A model generated the notes under the pieces. It was not told the DNA's origin. It worked only from the letters and a program-made list of their open reading frames with translations, and made no database searches. A stretch of DNA of 64,000 nucleotides from Hepsetus odoe (lineage: Eukaryota > Chordata > Actinopteri > Characiformes > Hepsetidae). The translations under genes and the position numbers were made by a program. The stretch's first letter is position 1. Each line of letters begins with the position of its first letter. Positions 36,801 through 48,671 of this stretch are shown piece by piece. The DNA is taken from assembly GCA_017165825.1 (NCBI GenBank), contig CM029384.1, positions 13,789,715 through 13,853,714 on the forward strand, in the 5' to 3' direction.

Positions 36801-36959
36801 CGTGTTCTAACCCCCCTCCCCCCACGACCTCCTGAATTCACCTCCACAGTTCACTTTAATATCACGGGCTAAACGCCATACACTGTATACACATACTCTC
36901 ATCTCTCTCTCTTTCTCCACCCACCCTCCCTCTCTCCCTCCCTCCCTCTCTCTCTCTCT
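33801..36959. other. AT-rich DNA upstream of the distal CpG island
   Basis: Many A/T-rich patches occur (34560-35180 and 35430-35600, with ATT trinucleotide runs). No exon, RNA gene or transposon family is recognised. Short frames such as 36214-36447 have no known similarity. Confidence 0.4.
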
Positions 36960-37450
36960 GTGCCATGTTGTTGCCGGTGCATGGTTAATCCCCCTGCCGT
37001 CCGTGCTCCACTCCGTGCCCGTCTTTAATTCCCCCTAAAGCCCCCCAGCTGCCCTCCTGCCTCCGCACTCCGCGCGACAGACCGCGAGCCGCTCGGGCTG
37101 ATTAATAATTCACCGGCCGGCGCGGCTTCCTTCCATTTTTGTTTTATTCCCCCTACTGCCCTCACTCACTCCCTCACTCCGGCGCGCAGTTTATCGGGCT
37201 GCAATTTACGCCGCCGAGTCCGTCGCCTTTTTTAATTTTTATTTTTTTTTACCGTCTATCGGCTTTTTCGCGTTTCCTCCCACCGTCGGCCCGAAGTCCC
37301 CTCGGCGGAGGAGGAGAAGTGGGGATGGGGACGCAGCCCCGGGCCGCCTGAAGAGCCAGAGACACCGCGCGACTCAAAAGTTGAGTGTCCGAGCGCCGAG
37401 CAGAGCCGAGGAAACCCTCACCCAGACCGGACTAGAGACGAACAGGGGCC

Positions 37451-37452
<2 letters not shown>

Positions 37453-37485
<33 letters not shown>

Positions 37486-37531
37486 GCACGCACACACACA
37501 TACACTCACACACACACACACACACACTCAC
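37453..37531. repeat. (CA)n microsatellite inside the CpG island
   Basis: A CA repeat with CGCACG interruptions, about 78 bases. It probably lies in the 5' untranslated part of the distal first exon. Confidence 0.93.
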
Positions 37532-37801
37532 AGGGGCCGCCGGTCCGAAGAGTTTCTCGTCAGCGGCCCTTCAGATCCGGATCTATCATTTCTCATCCGT
37601 ATCTTTTGAATTTTTTTTAAGGAAGACTAAAGAGAAAATGCTCGTCGTCTCCCGATAAAAAGCTGCCCTCGCTCCTCGCTCGGCGAAGACAGAAAAGTGA
37701 GCGCGCCCGCTCTCTGCGCTTCTGTTTTTTTGGGGGGTAAACTTTTTTCTGAAGGAGGAAAATGGGTCTTTGAGACTGCTGGCTCTCTTCCCCGCTCCAC
37801 G

Positions 37802-37804
37802 ATG
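37802..37804 (+). CDS. nfix: Candidate distal first coding exon of nfix (ATG only)
   Basis: An ATG at 37802-37804, in the context CTCCACGATGG, is followed immediately by a good splice donor, GTACGT, at 37805. If used, this exon contributes only the initiator methionine, and a long GC-rich 5' untranslated region precedes it. The reading is phase 0, so it joins in frame to the 84-nt exon at 44660, which itself joins in frame to nfix exon 2. Upstream ATGs exist (for example 37762, with a stop two codons later). The evidence is splice logic and position only, and the gene assignment is inferred. Confidence 0.45.
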
Positions 37805-38683
37805 GTACGTGCTGTGTAAAACATCACTTTGCTCTTTTCCTCTCCCTTTTTCCTGATGTTTTAAACGTGTTAGCGAGCAGGAAAACGAGGCGTGTGTGTG
37901 TGTGTGTGTGATTTTTTTTCTGAGCTAAGTTTACCTCCCACACCGAACCGCAAACTAACCTGCTCGCCAGCTCTGCAAAACAGCACGAAAAAGGGGCTCG
38001 GACTGTCTGCGGGACCGCTGTTACTGTTCAAACCAGTGTCTGTGTTCAGACGGAGTGAAAGAGTGTGGAAAAGTCTCGGGCTCAGTGTGTGTCGGTGAGC
38101 ATGCGGTTTATTCGCGGCTCAGTCTGCTGAGAGGGGGGAGCGTGTTTGGACTCGGTTTTAGGACAGATGTGCTGGCGGGGGGGGGGGGGTTTAAATTCAC
38201 TGGGCTCACATGGTCGGGCTCACCTGTAGTTGCCCACAAACCTGACTCCTGAGTCGTCGGGTTGGAGCCCAGAAGTCAGAGTGCTCGGTGTTGGTTCCCG
38301 GAACCACCCAGAACTAGATGTTCTTACTCCTGGCGGACCCTCCAGTCTGCGCACTCCCTGCGCAGACTGCTGGTTCTTCACCCTCATCGCGCGGGCTGAA
38401 CGGGCCTGTGTTTGCACTGGGAGTGTGGCACACGGAGCCTGCCGTAGCTGAAAGGCCTGGGGTGCCAGTGACCGCCCACCTCTGCTCTGTCAAAAGGCAA
38501 CAAAGCTGTGTGTGCTGGAGACGTTTTATTAAAGGGACAATAGCACTGGCTGCCATTCATTCATTCTTTCAGACCTGTCAGTCCCGGCGTTTCTGCAGCA
38601 TGTCTGTCACACGCTGGGTCGCATTGATCTTTTTTATACTGAGGATATTTATTAGCTCTTAAACACTTATAGAGAGTCGTGGC

Positions 38684-38707
38684 CACACACACACACACAC
38701 ACACACA
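38684..38707. repeat. (CA)n microsatellite
   Basis: A short CA run. Confidence 0.93.
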
Positions 38708-38849
38708 TTTGTATTCCTAACTTATGAGCATGCTTTTCATTTGTATTGATGGAGGCAAATAATAGAATCAAACATAAGCTATGTCAGCATAATATAGGTT
38801 TTTTATTACAATGATCATTTTCCCCATGGATACCAGACAGATTTTCCTA

Positions 38850-38850
<1 letters not shown>

Positions 38851-38921
<71 letters not shown>
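38851..38921. repeat. (CA)n microsatellite
   Basis: A pure CA run of about 71 bases. Confidence 0.97.
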
Positions 38922-38923
<2 letters not shown>

Positions 38924-40188
38924 TTATCATTTACTTTGGCTTAACTTCAAGTTTTATTTCCATTTTTAAAGCTGCAAAAGTTCTACATCCTTTTTCATTT
39001 CTTTAACACTTCATTTCTATACATACAATGTAATAATGGTGGGAAAGAATGAATGAATGCTCCCCTGTAGTAGAGTGAAGTTTCGACATTGTAGCCATTC
39101 ACAAAATTTCAAATTTCTGCTTGTGGCTTTAAGTCCATCTGTGTTTGACACATGTTTGTGTCTCATATACAATGCAATTACTGATCAAAATCTAAGCTGT
39201 TTTCATCCTTTCAAAAGTTCATCTTGCGCTAGAGGAGTGTCTCTGAGGCAGAGCATTTCTGCTATTTTCTAGACTCATTGTTGAAATATCGGAAGAGGCA
39301 TCCAGTTTTTGGAGGTCAGAGTTGACAGAAGATCGAATAAAATTCTTCCATTTAGAACTGTGTGAATAATGCTATTTCCAATTAATACAGAATGTCAAAT
39401 GGAAATGCCAATGATTCAGTGTCTTTAAGTCATAGTGACCTTGAACTGACAATGTATCATTTGGCTCTTGATCTGTCTGGAGTGATGGATCGCCCACATT
39501 CAGCTGGGTTTGCTGATGAGATCTAACCTTGAAGCTGGAGATGATTTCCAGGCGGGCCTGTATATCAGCACATTAATATGGATAATTATTTGTTTACTTG
39601 TTTTTATATATGGCACTGGCCCAAATAGGCCACTTTTAAAGGAAGTGAGGGAATACATTCAGTGCTCAGCTCCACTTGGGATTAACATCTTTCCTTTAAA
39701 ACCAAGGACTGAGCTGCCTTTAATTACTTGTTTCCAAACAACAATCGAAGCTACAACTTTTTGATAGTGGAAAGCTGACAGCTATTGTGATATTGGACGC
39801 GTGTCAGAGTGAGCTTCGAGCTGGCACGGCCGTATATACAGTCATCAAACAGCCTCACTCTCAGTTTGTATCTCTTCTATATGGCTCTTCTCAGTGGTGT
39901 CTACTGATTATTCACTTTTATATGTGGATGCTACAGAAATATGAAGATGCCATCTGCATCTAAAACAGTTTGTCTGAGCTACTTTTCTGTGCTGTAGAAA
40001 AATATCACTTTGTAGCTCTGTTAGTAGGAGTGTTTTCATTTTTCTTTCTTCACTTAATAGTCTCAGGCACAGAGCTTTAGGAGTTCTGTCGTATGTGCAA
40101 CCAGAAGAAGCCCTCTCTGTATGTACCTCTTTGGTCCAATTTTACCTGCAAAAGGCTGCAGGTTTTCCTTCCATATTATCAGTTGTTT
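38922..40188. other. Presumed intron of the distal nfix transcript
   Basis: No exon is seen. The segment 39500-39760 has densely packed TAATTA, GGATTA and ATTTGTTTAC words in non-repetitive DNA, as often found in developmental enhancers. Conservation cannot be tested here. Confidence 0.35.
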
Positions 40189-40396
40189 ATATTACATTTT
40201 ACATTTACAGCATTTAGCAGATGCTCTTATCCAGAGCGACTTCCATTTCCTACCTACAGGGACAGTCCCCCTGGAGCACATCAGAGTTAAGGAACTTGCT
40301 CAGGAACCCAATGGTGGTAGTGGTGGAATTCAAACCTGCAACCTCATGATCCATAGGGCTGTAAGCTAGTATCCTACCACTAGACCGCCACTACCC
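40189..40396 (-). mobile_element. tRNA-derived SINE (family B) with 9-bp target duplication
   Basis: On the minus strand it starts with GGTAGTGGCGGTCTAGTGG (box A region) and has a decayed box B (complement AATTCAAACC). It carries the GGGGGACTGTCCCTG block and ends CTGCTAAATGCTGTAAATG. An exact 9-bp direct repeat, CAGTTGTTT, occurs at 40180-40188 and 40397-40405. It lies in the presumed intron of the distal nfix transcript. Confidence 0.88.
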
Positions 40397-43300
40397 CAGT
40401 TGTTTGAAGACTTGATTGAAATTGACTGAAGACGCTGATTGAAGTCATATCTATCTTGTCTGGCACAAAAACCTGCAGCCAGTGGGTATCATAAGTTTTT
40501 GGTTAATTCAGTGTGGATGCAGGATAGAAACACCAAAAGGGGTAGAAATGTAAGCACTGTAGGCGCCCTCTATGGTGCAATGCTGTATTGCTTCAAATTC
40601 CCCAGTACTTACTTTTTATTCCTGGGCAATGAACTTAATACCCTTGGCCATTGAGCTATATAGCTAAGGCCATTCTCAGGCACTTTAACAGTAATCATCA
40701 TTTCACTTCCTACCGTCTGGAGCCATTACGCTGGCAAAACACCAAAATAAATAAATAACAAAGCACAAATGAAACAGGCTTCCGTGAAGGCTTTTGCACA
40801 TCCAATGCAATTTATTTATTCTACATAATAACCCATGATAGGAAATTACCGTTACGTTAGGCCACAATGCCTATAAAGAAGGCAATTGTAGCGGCATCTA
40901 CAGCTCCAAAAGCCTTGCCAACAAACAATAAGCAGTCTCCCACCTACACCTCCCCCTTTCTTTTGCTATTATATCCCCCTCCACTCGTTTTCCTCTCCCC
41001 CTCTCCTCCAGAGATGCAGGTATGAAATATCACATTTTCCAGCATTTTTCCCTGAAGTGGCCCTGGCAAATGTTCACACGGCGTACATTTCTCCTTTCAT
41101 ATATTTTTCCCCCTGCCATTTTTAACAAACAAGTCCGTCTCCCCCCTTTGTCTTTGATGTCTTTGCCATATAACCCAGGTTTGGAGAGAGTTAATGGGTA
41201 TGTAGAGATCCTGTGAATTCCCAGTCACCTACTATCTGCAAAGAGCATGAGAAGAACCCAGCAGGTCGCTGATTGTTTTTGAGTTCATGTCAATGGTTAT
41301 GGCAGCGATGAAGTTGATGATGTTATAAGAGAATGTTCCCAAGAAAGAAAAATTGCTGTCAGAGAAGGAAAGAGTTGCTTGTTGGTCCCATGAGCTGTTG
41401 TGATGTGTAGCAAGACCAATGTAGCGAAGGATTCGTGACTAGATGGGTGGTTTTGCAATATGTGCGCATGTTGTGATTTATCCAATGCCATGACTGAGTG
41501 CCAAGTGGGCCATTCTGCAATCCACATACATTCAATTTAATGTGAATCTCTGTATATGAGAGAGCTTGATCTTGCTCAAACAATAGAAAGATTGCGAATA
41601 TCCAAGAAATCAATAAAAACCTACAGATGTTTTAAACTTGTGATCATTACATTGATTGTGAACTGCTCAAACCCTCATTGCAATCCAACCTAAGGACATC
41701 TGAGGGGTATTTATCAGCCCCTCTGAATCATCAAGCACTTTGGGTACTCATTTAGGTCACAGGGCCTTTGGATATGTTTTTGTTGCTTCTAATGTGTTAA
41801 TTAAAAGAGGCAGTTTTTGCTTAGGGCTGGCCATATGGATTGGGCATATGTTCCATATATGTAGAAAAGGGTGGTATATATAATTGATACCGTGCTCCAC
41901 AAAAATCTACTGTGAAAAGCAGGCCAGTGCTACAGGGAACTACATCAAACAATCAGCGCAGACTCAAACAAACTATGCCCCTTTTAAGTGTGAAGGCAAT
42001 CTAGGCAGAAAGAGCGAGCTATTTGCAATTTTTCAGTCTGATTGAATGATTGTCCATTGTCATTTATGGAAACACTTTTTGAGTTAGCTGGTCTGTCATA
42101 ATGTGAATTTAAATCTAGCTAAATGGGTTTTTCCCCCCACAAATGATGAAAGTATAAAAAGTAAATGAAGAGGTAAAAATGACTGATATGCCACAATGCC
42201 AAGATTTGTCATGCAGAATGCATAAAAAAATCTGTAATCCAAGATTAGTTTGATTTTCCACTTTCCTCAAGTAAAGTTAACCAACATTGATACAAGTAGC
42301 AGAATCTAATCAGCATGATGGAAAACGCACACCAAAAGAATCACACAACTGCCAAGAATGATGTCAGATGTACTGCCTTTGTTACTGTAGCTCTTTTCTT
42401 ATTATCAAGAGCATTTAATTACATTTCATAATAGTCAAAAATCACAATTTTCCATAAAACTCTGTAAAAGTACAGAGACAGTGTTACATGAAGTAATCCA
42501 CAGCACATGGCTTGTAACTTTGATTCTGTTTGGTTGATGACAAAAGCACAAAACAGGCAAGTAGCCCAAGATAGTTAATCAAGATCTGGATGAAAAGGTA
42601 GCTGCAATGGGTTTTGCAATAATATCTGGGAAAAGACAAAAACAGGCCTGCTTTTTTGTGGCAGAGCTTGATCAAACAGCCCACCTATTCCTTTAATACA
42701 GCACATTTTACACATGCTGTGTTCTTAAGGAAATGGGTAATGATTTCAGCATGCAATTTGCATCATGTTAATTGGGGAAAATTAGCCTTCACCACTTGTT
42801 AGCTATGCGCAATGCTTTGGTGCAATTGTAAATGAGCAATGTAAGAACAACCACTTTAGGATGTTTGACCACAGCTGAGGTCAGTGGAAAATCCTGTGAA
42901 ATTAAGTTTTCGTTATATTACCACTTCAAACCCCAATTCAGGGGATATACCGTAAAATGTGAGAGTAATTTTAGATTATTTAAAAAAATTGGTTTGTGGA
43001 CACCTAAAAGCTTTTGGAATGAACCAAAGGAAGTAAAAGCTGAGCTTGGGCCTTGCACTGTTGATCTCTAAGTCAAACTCAGATGGCTGGGATTGAAAAG
43101 GAACACCCTGCTTCTACAAGAAAATGACCATTTGTACACAAATGGCTTAGCTTCTAGACTGGAGAACACTGCTATACACTTTAATGTAATTGAGAAGTAC
43201 TTCAATGTTATAATATACCAGTGCAGTTCAATCAGTTTAGCCTTCTAAGGCATGTTTAGACATTCTGAGGTCTGTAGAGGGCTAGCAAGAGAGAAAGGGA

Positions 43301-44659
43301 AAGGCCATGTAACCGCTCATTGCTGTGGATATGAATAGCTTGTGTTGCAGTGACAGCTCGGTTAGCCAGCGTCTGGGACTTATTATAGTCCTGTTTGTGT
43401 GTGTGAGTGTGTGTATGTCTGTGTGCATGTCTGTCAATTTAATGTTGTGTGTATTTTTATACAAGTGTGTATGGGATAGCTAAACATTTTTATATGGGTG
43501 TGTATGCTTAAGTTTAAATCGAATGCATTTCATATGATTGGTTGAGCTGAGAGTTCCTTCGTCAAGAAAGTGTTGTACAAGAAAATGAGCCTGTACATAC
43601 AATTGCAGTTAAGGACTGCTGACATGGGACAAGTTACATGCTACATGTACTGATCATGTAACAGTGACTCTGTGTCCAAAAACCAAAAAGACTGCTCTGA
43701 GAATGGAGTTCTCACTCTTTATGTCCTGGGACGCACTTTATATCCTGGCCATGGCTTTACTAGCTCCTCTGCTGTTTGATTTAACATTATACCACTAATG
43801 ACTAAAAGTGGGAAGGGGAGCTTATTCAGCCCCTCTGCCCCAGCAGGACTCTTCCTCAGCATACAAATGAACTGGCATGAATGGGGTCAACACTCGGAGA
43901 AAACACTAACTACCTTGGCGGCCGCACAGGGAGAAAGGGCCTGCTGTGTGAGTGCTGGGTGCCGAATAAGTCACGGCTATACTGGAAAGTCAGCAGGTGC
44001 GGACCAGGACCAGTCGGAATCTCTGGTCTGGCTGTGCGCAACACACAGAGCTGTATTGAGGATGTATTGGGGATCCCACTGAGACAGATCACAGAAGCCC
44101 ACACAGCACCTGGGCCGTACAGAATAAAGCCTGCTTACACGGTAGTGTCTCATGACATGGGTGGTTCTATTGGGCCAGGATGTTTAGTAAATCCAGCATG
44201 CAACCATATTGTGTAGAGAAATAATGGCAGTGATTTTTTAACTGCAAGTTAATAATGGTACAGCAGTGCATATTGTTTGAAGTTGACAAGCTTTCTATTT
44301 GCCAATGGGTAAATAACGTTACTGCCATTTCAAAACCTCTTAACATTTTCCTGTTTAATAATTTTAAAAATACAAATTTTAGTCAATTTCTACCTGCACT
44401 ATGCATTCACTACAAATGGCGTATGGTCCAAAATGACGTAAAATGACATAAAATCTCAATATATTAACAACCAAGTTAAAAATAATTTTATATTATTAAA
44501 TTTATATTATTATATTACTTTTCCTCCAACAGAAAATATGTGAGGTTTTGTCCTGACAATAAAAATAAGCAAAAAAATGTAACATAATCATGATTAAGAA
44601 AGCAGGGATGTTAGCAACGTTGAATTGATGATGTGTGTGAATTTTATATTACGTTTCAG
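40397..44659. other. Presumed intron DNA, no other exon supported
   Basis: Frames at 41359-41613, 42832-43071 and 43798-44216 have no recognisable domain. A GT-rich patch lies at 43397-43460. An 8-nt stretch with splice-like edges at 41012-41019 is discussed among the rejected items. Confidence 0.4.
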
Positions 44660-44743
44660 GCCACCGAAACCTTTCTGGTGAACGAAGACCCATCCAGAGG
44701 TCCTGGGATGCCAGAATGCTTTGTAGTGTCTGATTCCTACAGG
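44660..44743 (+). CDS. nfix: Probable alternative N-terminal exon of nfix (84 nt, phase 0)
   Basis: The exon is preceded by the acceptor TTATATTACGTTTCAG and followed by the donor GTATGC. It is exactly 28 codons with no stop in the phase-0 frame. It starts Ala-Thr-Glu-Thr-Phe-Leu-Val-Asn-Glu-Asp and ends Val-Ser-Asp-Ser-Tyr-Arg, with an internal methionine at codon 17. The predicted peptide is acidic and non-repetitive. Joined to the ATG at 37802 and to nfix exon 2, it would replace the MYSPYCLTQ end of NFIX with a 29-residue N-terminus. NFI genes are known to use alternative first exons joined to a common exon 2 in phase 0, which fits. I cannot confirm this peptide from memory. It might belong to a separate small transcript. 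Confidence 0.6.
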
Positions 44744-47700
44744 GTATGCCTTATTACTATTATCCTTATTATTTCAATTGTTATCATCCTTATTGTTGTT
44801 ATTATTGATTTGTTACTTGAGTCAGCGGCAATTATGGCGATGGATAGTCCACTTTCATGCTTTTGATAATTGCACCACAATCATAATGTCATTCACAACT
44901 CTCTCTCCTCAGCTGCAAACCATTACCATCATTATTTCCACACACACTTTGGGGGGAGAAAAAAAAAACCCAAAACCTTACAACTCTACCGAAGCACTGC
45001 TCTCTCGTGGGAACAAAAATTATGACGATAATGTGCAGCACACTTGTATAAAATGTGAGGACACAGGGAAGGAGCGTTGAGGGTTTTAAAACTATATGCA
45101 GTTGAAGGGGGGGGGGGAAGAAACAGTGCTCAGCCTTTAAAATTCCGCCCCGCTAGCTCATTTAGGTTTACAGCAATGGGAGTAAAATAAAATGGTCATA
45201 AAAACAGAAGGACGGGATGAAGAAATGGAGGATTGGAGGGATGGAGGGATGGCGCTGGGAGTCTGTGGATGACTGAAAATGGGTTTGTTAATGAGCTGGG
45301 AGCCGGTTTTCTACTCTTTGTTTCTTTTTGTTTCCAGCGGATGGCTTTTGCCAAGTTTCTCAGAGAAAATCTGGGTTGCTAAAGCATATCGAGTGTCTCG
45401 GGGTGCAGAGCCTAGCTGAAAACGGAGGGAAAAACGGGAAGGTGCCATTGGTGGGGAAGTAGGAGAGGGGGCGGGGAATAGAAATGGCCATATTGGATAT
45501 CAGAGATCAGTGAGTTTATGGACAGTCTGAGGAGAAGGCCTGGTTTATCCAGCCTGGCGTCTCAGGCAGGTGTAATAATGGTGAATAGCTTAGAATAAGG
45601 AAGTCCTAATTCAGTCTTCATATCTTTTGTCAATCTAGTGGCTCCTTTTAATGAAAACTCCCTGGATGATTGGCTCATTGTTCTCAGATCAGCAGCTTTT
45701 TGAAGCTGCCAAGCGCTGAGTCATTCTGGTGTGGTTTTAGCCTCGTAGCTAATGTGTTAGCACTCATAGCATGAACCAACTCCAAAAGGCACATCCGTAA
45801 TACAGAAGAGTTAAGAATAACTTAACGCCTTGCAGATGCCGGCCTTAATATGCCGGCAACTGTTGAGCTATCACAGCTTAGTGCGCCGCAAACATGTGCA
45901 TTTTAGCCTTGCAAGAAAGATGGTTGCTCGCTCCTAATCTAGCCCCAGCATATGGTTCTGCCATGTGTTTGCTTCATCCACTCTGACTGCTAAACGCTGG
46001 GCTCATTTCGGGAGCGATGGTACACAAGTGCTCCTAAGTGTTGGGTGAAAGTTGTTCTTGAGTGTCAGGAAAATTTCCTTCCTTAATTCCCCTTTAATAA
46101 AGGCCGCAGCCTGGTTTAGACTTCTGCCGCTAAAACAGTTATTTAGAAGGAGCAAAAAAAAGGGACGCAATCTCCTGCAGTTCTACAGTGTGTTTAGAGC
46201 TCTGTATCATAAACATATTCCCTATTTAGGGACACTTATACATGCAGTCTCAAGGGGTCACGAGTGGTCACTCTGGCTGCCAGTGACCGCGCACCAAAAG
46301 CGGCTCTCATTAAGTTACAGTATCTGCAGATGGTGTGGTTTGACCTGACCCCCTGTCACACAGACACACGCAAGCACACACACTGACCGAGCACTCCCTC
46401 CTTCCTTCGTTCCCTCTCTCTCCCTTGGCTGTGTGCGGTAATTGGCCACACAGTGCCGGCTTCGCTCTTTGTTTCCCCTGCAGTGGCTTGCGGTGGTGCT
46501 GTGCAAGGCGGCAGGCCTCATAAATCCTGAGGCCTCGGGTGTCAGTTCCAAAACTTCAGCTCCTTCCCCACAATGACTTCACCCCCACCGAGCCTCCTCA
46601 TCCAGGCACACACTCCAGGACTTTGCTTTCTCTGCCTTCGCTGTCTGCTCTTTCTTAACAGTCGCTGCTAGAGGCATTCGCCGTTTGGCCTCTGGATTCA
46701 AAAATCACTGCCCCATATATGTGTGTCCATGTGTGAGCTTAAGACAGGATCACTATCTGTCAGTGTCTGGCAAATGTTTGTCATCCAAATGTTTTTTTGC
46801 TGTCGACAACTGCTACGTCATCTGTTCCGTTCCCTGAATAGCTTGCCTACTGCGTTGCGTACATAGACGTCTTAGATGTAATCTTCAACCTTATCAGCAA
46901 AGTTGGATTTTTTTTCTTTACGCCCAAACACTAGGAGTACTGTTTCACATATTATGTGTCTTGCAAGCACAGTCTGTGTTTGTAAAATGATCCCATTTGC
47001 TATTATAAACAGCTTGTACTAGCGCAATACAACATGTTACACTGATATGATGACCATATTAAAGCAATAAGCTATGAATACACAAGGTCCTGTTCTACAG
47101 GGCTGTATGCAGAAACGTGTTGTTTAAAAAAGCAAAAAAACAAAAGCAGGATAGAAGACACTCATTTTAAATAATTCATTAATTTTACGAATAATCATCA
47201 CAATAACCAATTCTTCCAACCAGCATATTAGTGTTTTTTTTTTTTTTTTTTTTTGGGCATTATTCTTTGGTTGCCACCCAACATAACAGTTCCAAGTTAG
47301 TCCATAAACAGCAATATATGCTGAATTATTATTGGATTTAATCTGTGGCCTCATACATTTATACTGAAAATTTTACTCCTGCTTGGAAGCAGTTATTCAC
47401 ACATAGTATAATAATAAAAAGCTGCATAACAATAGTGAAAATATTTAAAATAGGTTTTCATTTTAAAACTCTAATGATGATGCACCGTTCAGATCCCTCG
47501 CTCGTCTTTTGACCTTTGAACATTCAGTCTATATTGATTTAGTTTTTTTTTTTTTTCTTTTCACAAGCTTAAAGCTGAAACCTGGCATCGGTAAATGGCC
47601 AGTGTCACACTCATATTTGCATAATATTTTGACATATTTTTAAAAAATTGAAAGGATGCATCCTATATAAGGATATTTGCATTACCTGTAGTTTGGTTGG

Positions 47701-48067
47701 ACGTTTGCTTTTTTGAACGCGCACGCTTTAATTTTTTGGAAAAAAAGGATTTCTTTCCATGCAAACCTGTTTTAAGAATAGAGCTCAGTAAAGCTGAGCC
47801 ATTTAAATGCACCTCCATCTACAACGCAAAGCACTTCACACACACTAATGCGCATTATTGAATATTGACCTCATAATTGCGCAATCAGCCCTCTAAGGCT
47901 CGAGGAAAGGTGAAGGCCTGTTGAAACATGAGGGCTTTAGCTTCATTAAATACACTTCACTACTTAGACGTGACTCTTTCATGTCTAGGAGACCTGGGGG
48001 CATCTCTCGCTTACGCTCCAACTTTGCAAAAAACTCACAACACACAGCTTAATCTACTGCTGGTTTT
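44744..48067. other. DNA between the alternative and classical nfix first exons
   Basis: The segment 45100-46600 is mixed in composition and free of recognised transposons. A short poly-G run occurs at 45107-45117, and T tracts lie near 47233-47255 and 47543-47556. No further exon is firmly supported. Confidence 0.4.
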
Positions 48068-48326
48068 GTATAGCATCTTCACACACACACTCACACACTC
48101 ACACACAGAGTGCTCCTTCTGATCTAGAGGAGAAGAGCGGCAGAACAAATCATAGCACACTTTGCTGCTTAATCTACTGCTGGTCTTGTGTATGTATAGT
48201 TTAGTTAGCATCCTCACACACACACACACACACACTCACACACACACACACACACACACTCACACACACACACACACACACTCACACACACACACACTCT
48301 CACACACACACACACACACACACACA
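48068..48326. repeat. (CA)n microsatellites with an internal duplication
   Basis: Two CA-rich arrays (48078-48107 and 48213-48326) are separated by unique DNA. The phrase AATCTACTGCTGGT occurs before both arrays (48051 and 48171), and AGTGCTCCTTCTGATCT follows both (48109 and 48327). The whole module has therefore been tandemly duplicated just upstream of the nfix promoter. Confidence 0.9.
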
Positions 48327-48507
48327 GTGCTCCTTCTGATCTGGAGTGAAGAGAGGCAGAGCTGTGGTAGAGGAAGGGAGGGAGGAAGGGAGGGAGGGAA
48401 AGTTTTTTACCTTCTCTCACTCTTTCTCCTCCCTCCTCCAAAACTTATGGGAGCTTTGGCCGGGAGCTAGGCGGGGTTAGCACTGTGAGCATGGAGGGAG
48501 TGAGGGA

Positions 48508-48542
48508 GTGAGAGAGAGAGAGAGAGAGTGAGAGTGAGAGAG
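48508..48542. repeat. (GA)n tract in the nfix promoter or 5' UTR
   Basis: About 35 bases of GA repeat with GTGA interruptions. GA tracts near start sites are common in vertebrate developmental promoters. Confidence 0.9.
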
Positions 48543-48572
48543 CGGCCGAGGCGAGAACAGAGAGCGACTGCA

Positions 48573-48638
48573 ATGCAGCACCACGGCGACCTGCCATCCC
48601 ACTGCAATAAGCGCCGCACTTCTCTCAGCTCAAACTAA
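48573..48638 (+). CDS. Upstream ORF in the nfix 5' UTR
   Basis: An ATG at 48573 (G at -3, C at +4) opens a 21-codon frame starting MQHHGDLPSH and ending at TAA 48636-48638. That is only 6 nt before the nfix start codon at 48645. It is in a different frame from the main ORF. If the 5' UTR includes it, ribosomes would have to scan past it or reinitiate at very short distance, so it could damp translation. Peptide function is unknown. Confidence 0.45.
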   Translation: MQHHGDLPSHCNKRRTSLSSN

Positions 48639-48644
48639 ATAACC

Positions 48645-48671
48645 ATGTACTCCCCGTACTGCCTGACCCAG
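48645..48671 (+). CDS. nfix: nfix exon 1: start of nuclear factor I/X
   Basis: Nuclear factor I/X is a CCAAT/TTGGC-binding transcription factor that acts in the nucleus as a dimer and regulates brain, muscle and blood stem-cell genes. The exon reads ATG TAC TCC CCG TAC TGC CTG ACC CAG, giving MYSPYCLTQ, followed by the donor GTAAAG at 48672. MYSPYCLTQ is the known NFIX N-terminus. The NFIA, NFIB and NFIC paralogues differ at the fifth residue or by an inserted residue. The start context is AACCATGT. The exon ends in phase 0, as in all NFI genes. The shared exon 2 (DEFHPF and the DNA-binding domain) is not in the window, so only nine residues are present. Whether this is teleost nfixa or nfixb cannot be told. 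Confidence 0.92.

Larger units (their letters stand above)
36960..38450 (+). promoter_or_regulatory. nfix: Distal CpG island, probable upstream nfix promoter
   Basis: A long GC- and CpG-rich block starts after a CT-rich tract (36900-36960). It contains clusters such as CCGGCCGGCGCGGC near 37111 and many CpGs up to about 38450. No TATA box is evident, as is usual for CpG-island promoters. A candidate first exon ends within it at 37804 on the + strand. It lies 11 kb upstream of the known nfix first exon on the same strand with no other gene between, so an alternative nfix promoter is the simplest reading. A bidirectional or separate non-coding transcript is also possible. Confidence 0.6.

Noticed and set aside
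41012..41019. 8-nt microexon AGATGCAG between a strong pyrimidine tract plus AG and GTATGA
   Set aside because: It is not divisible by three and would break the frame between phase-0 exons. Such matches occur by chance.
45339..45383. Possible exon after a good acceptor (TTTTTGTTTCCAG at 45338), reading RMAFAKFLRENLGC then stop
   Set aside because: It has no donor before the stop. It would truncate any nfix product after the 84-nt exon, and nothing supports its use.
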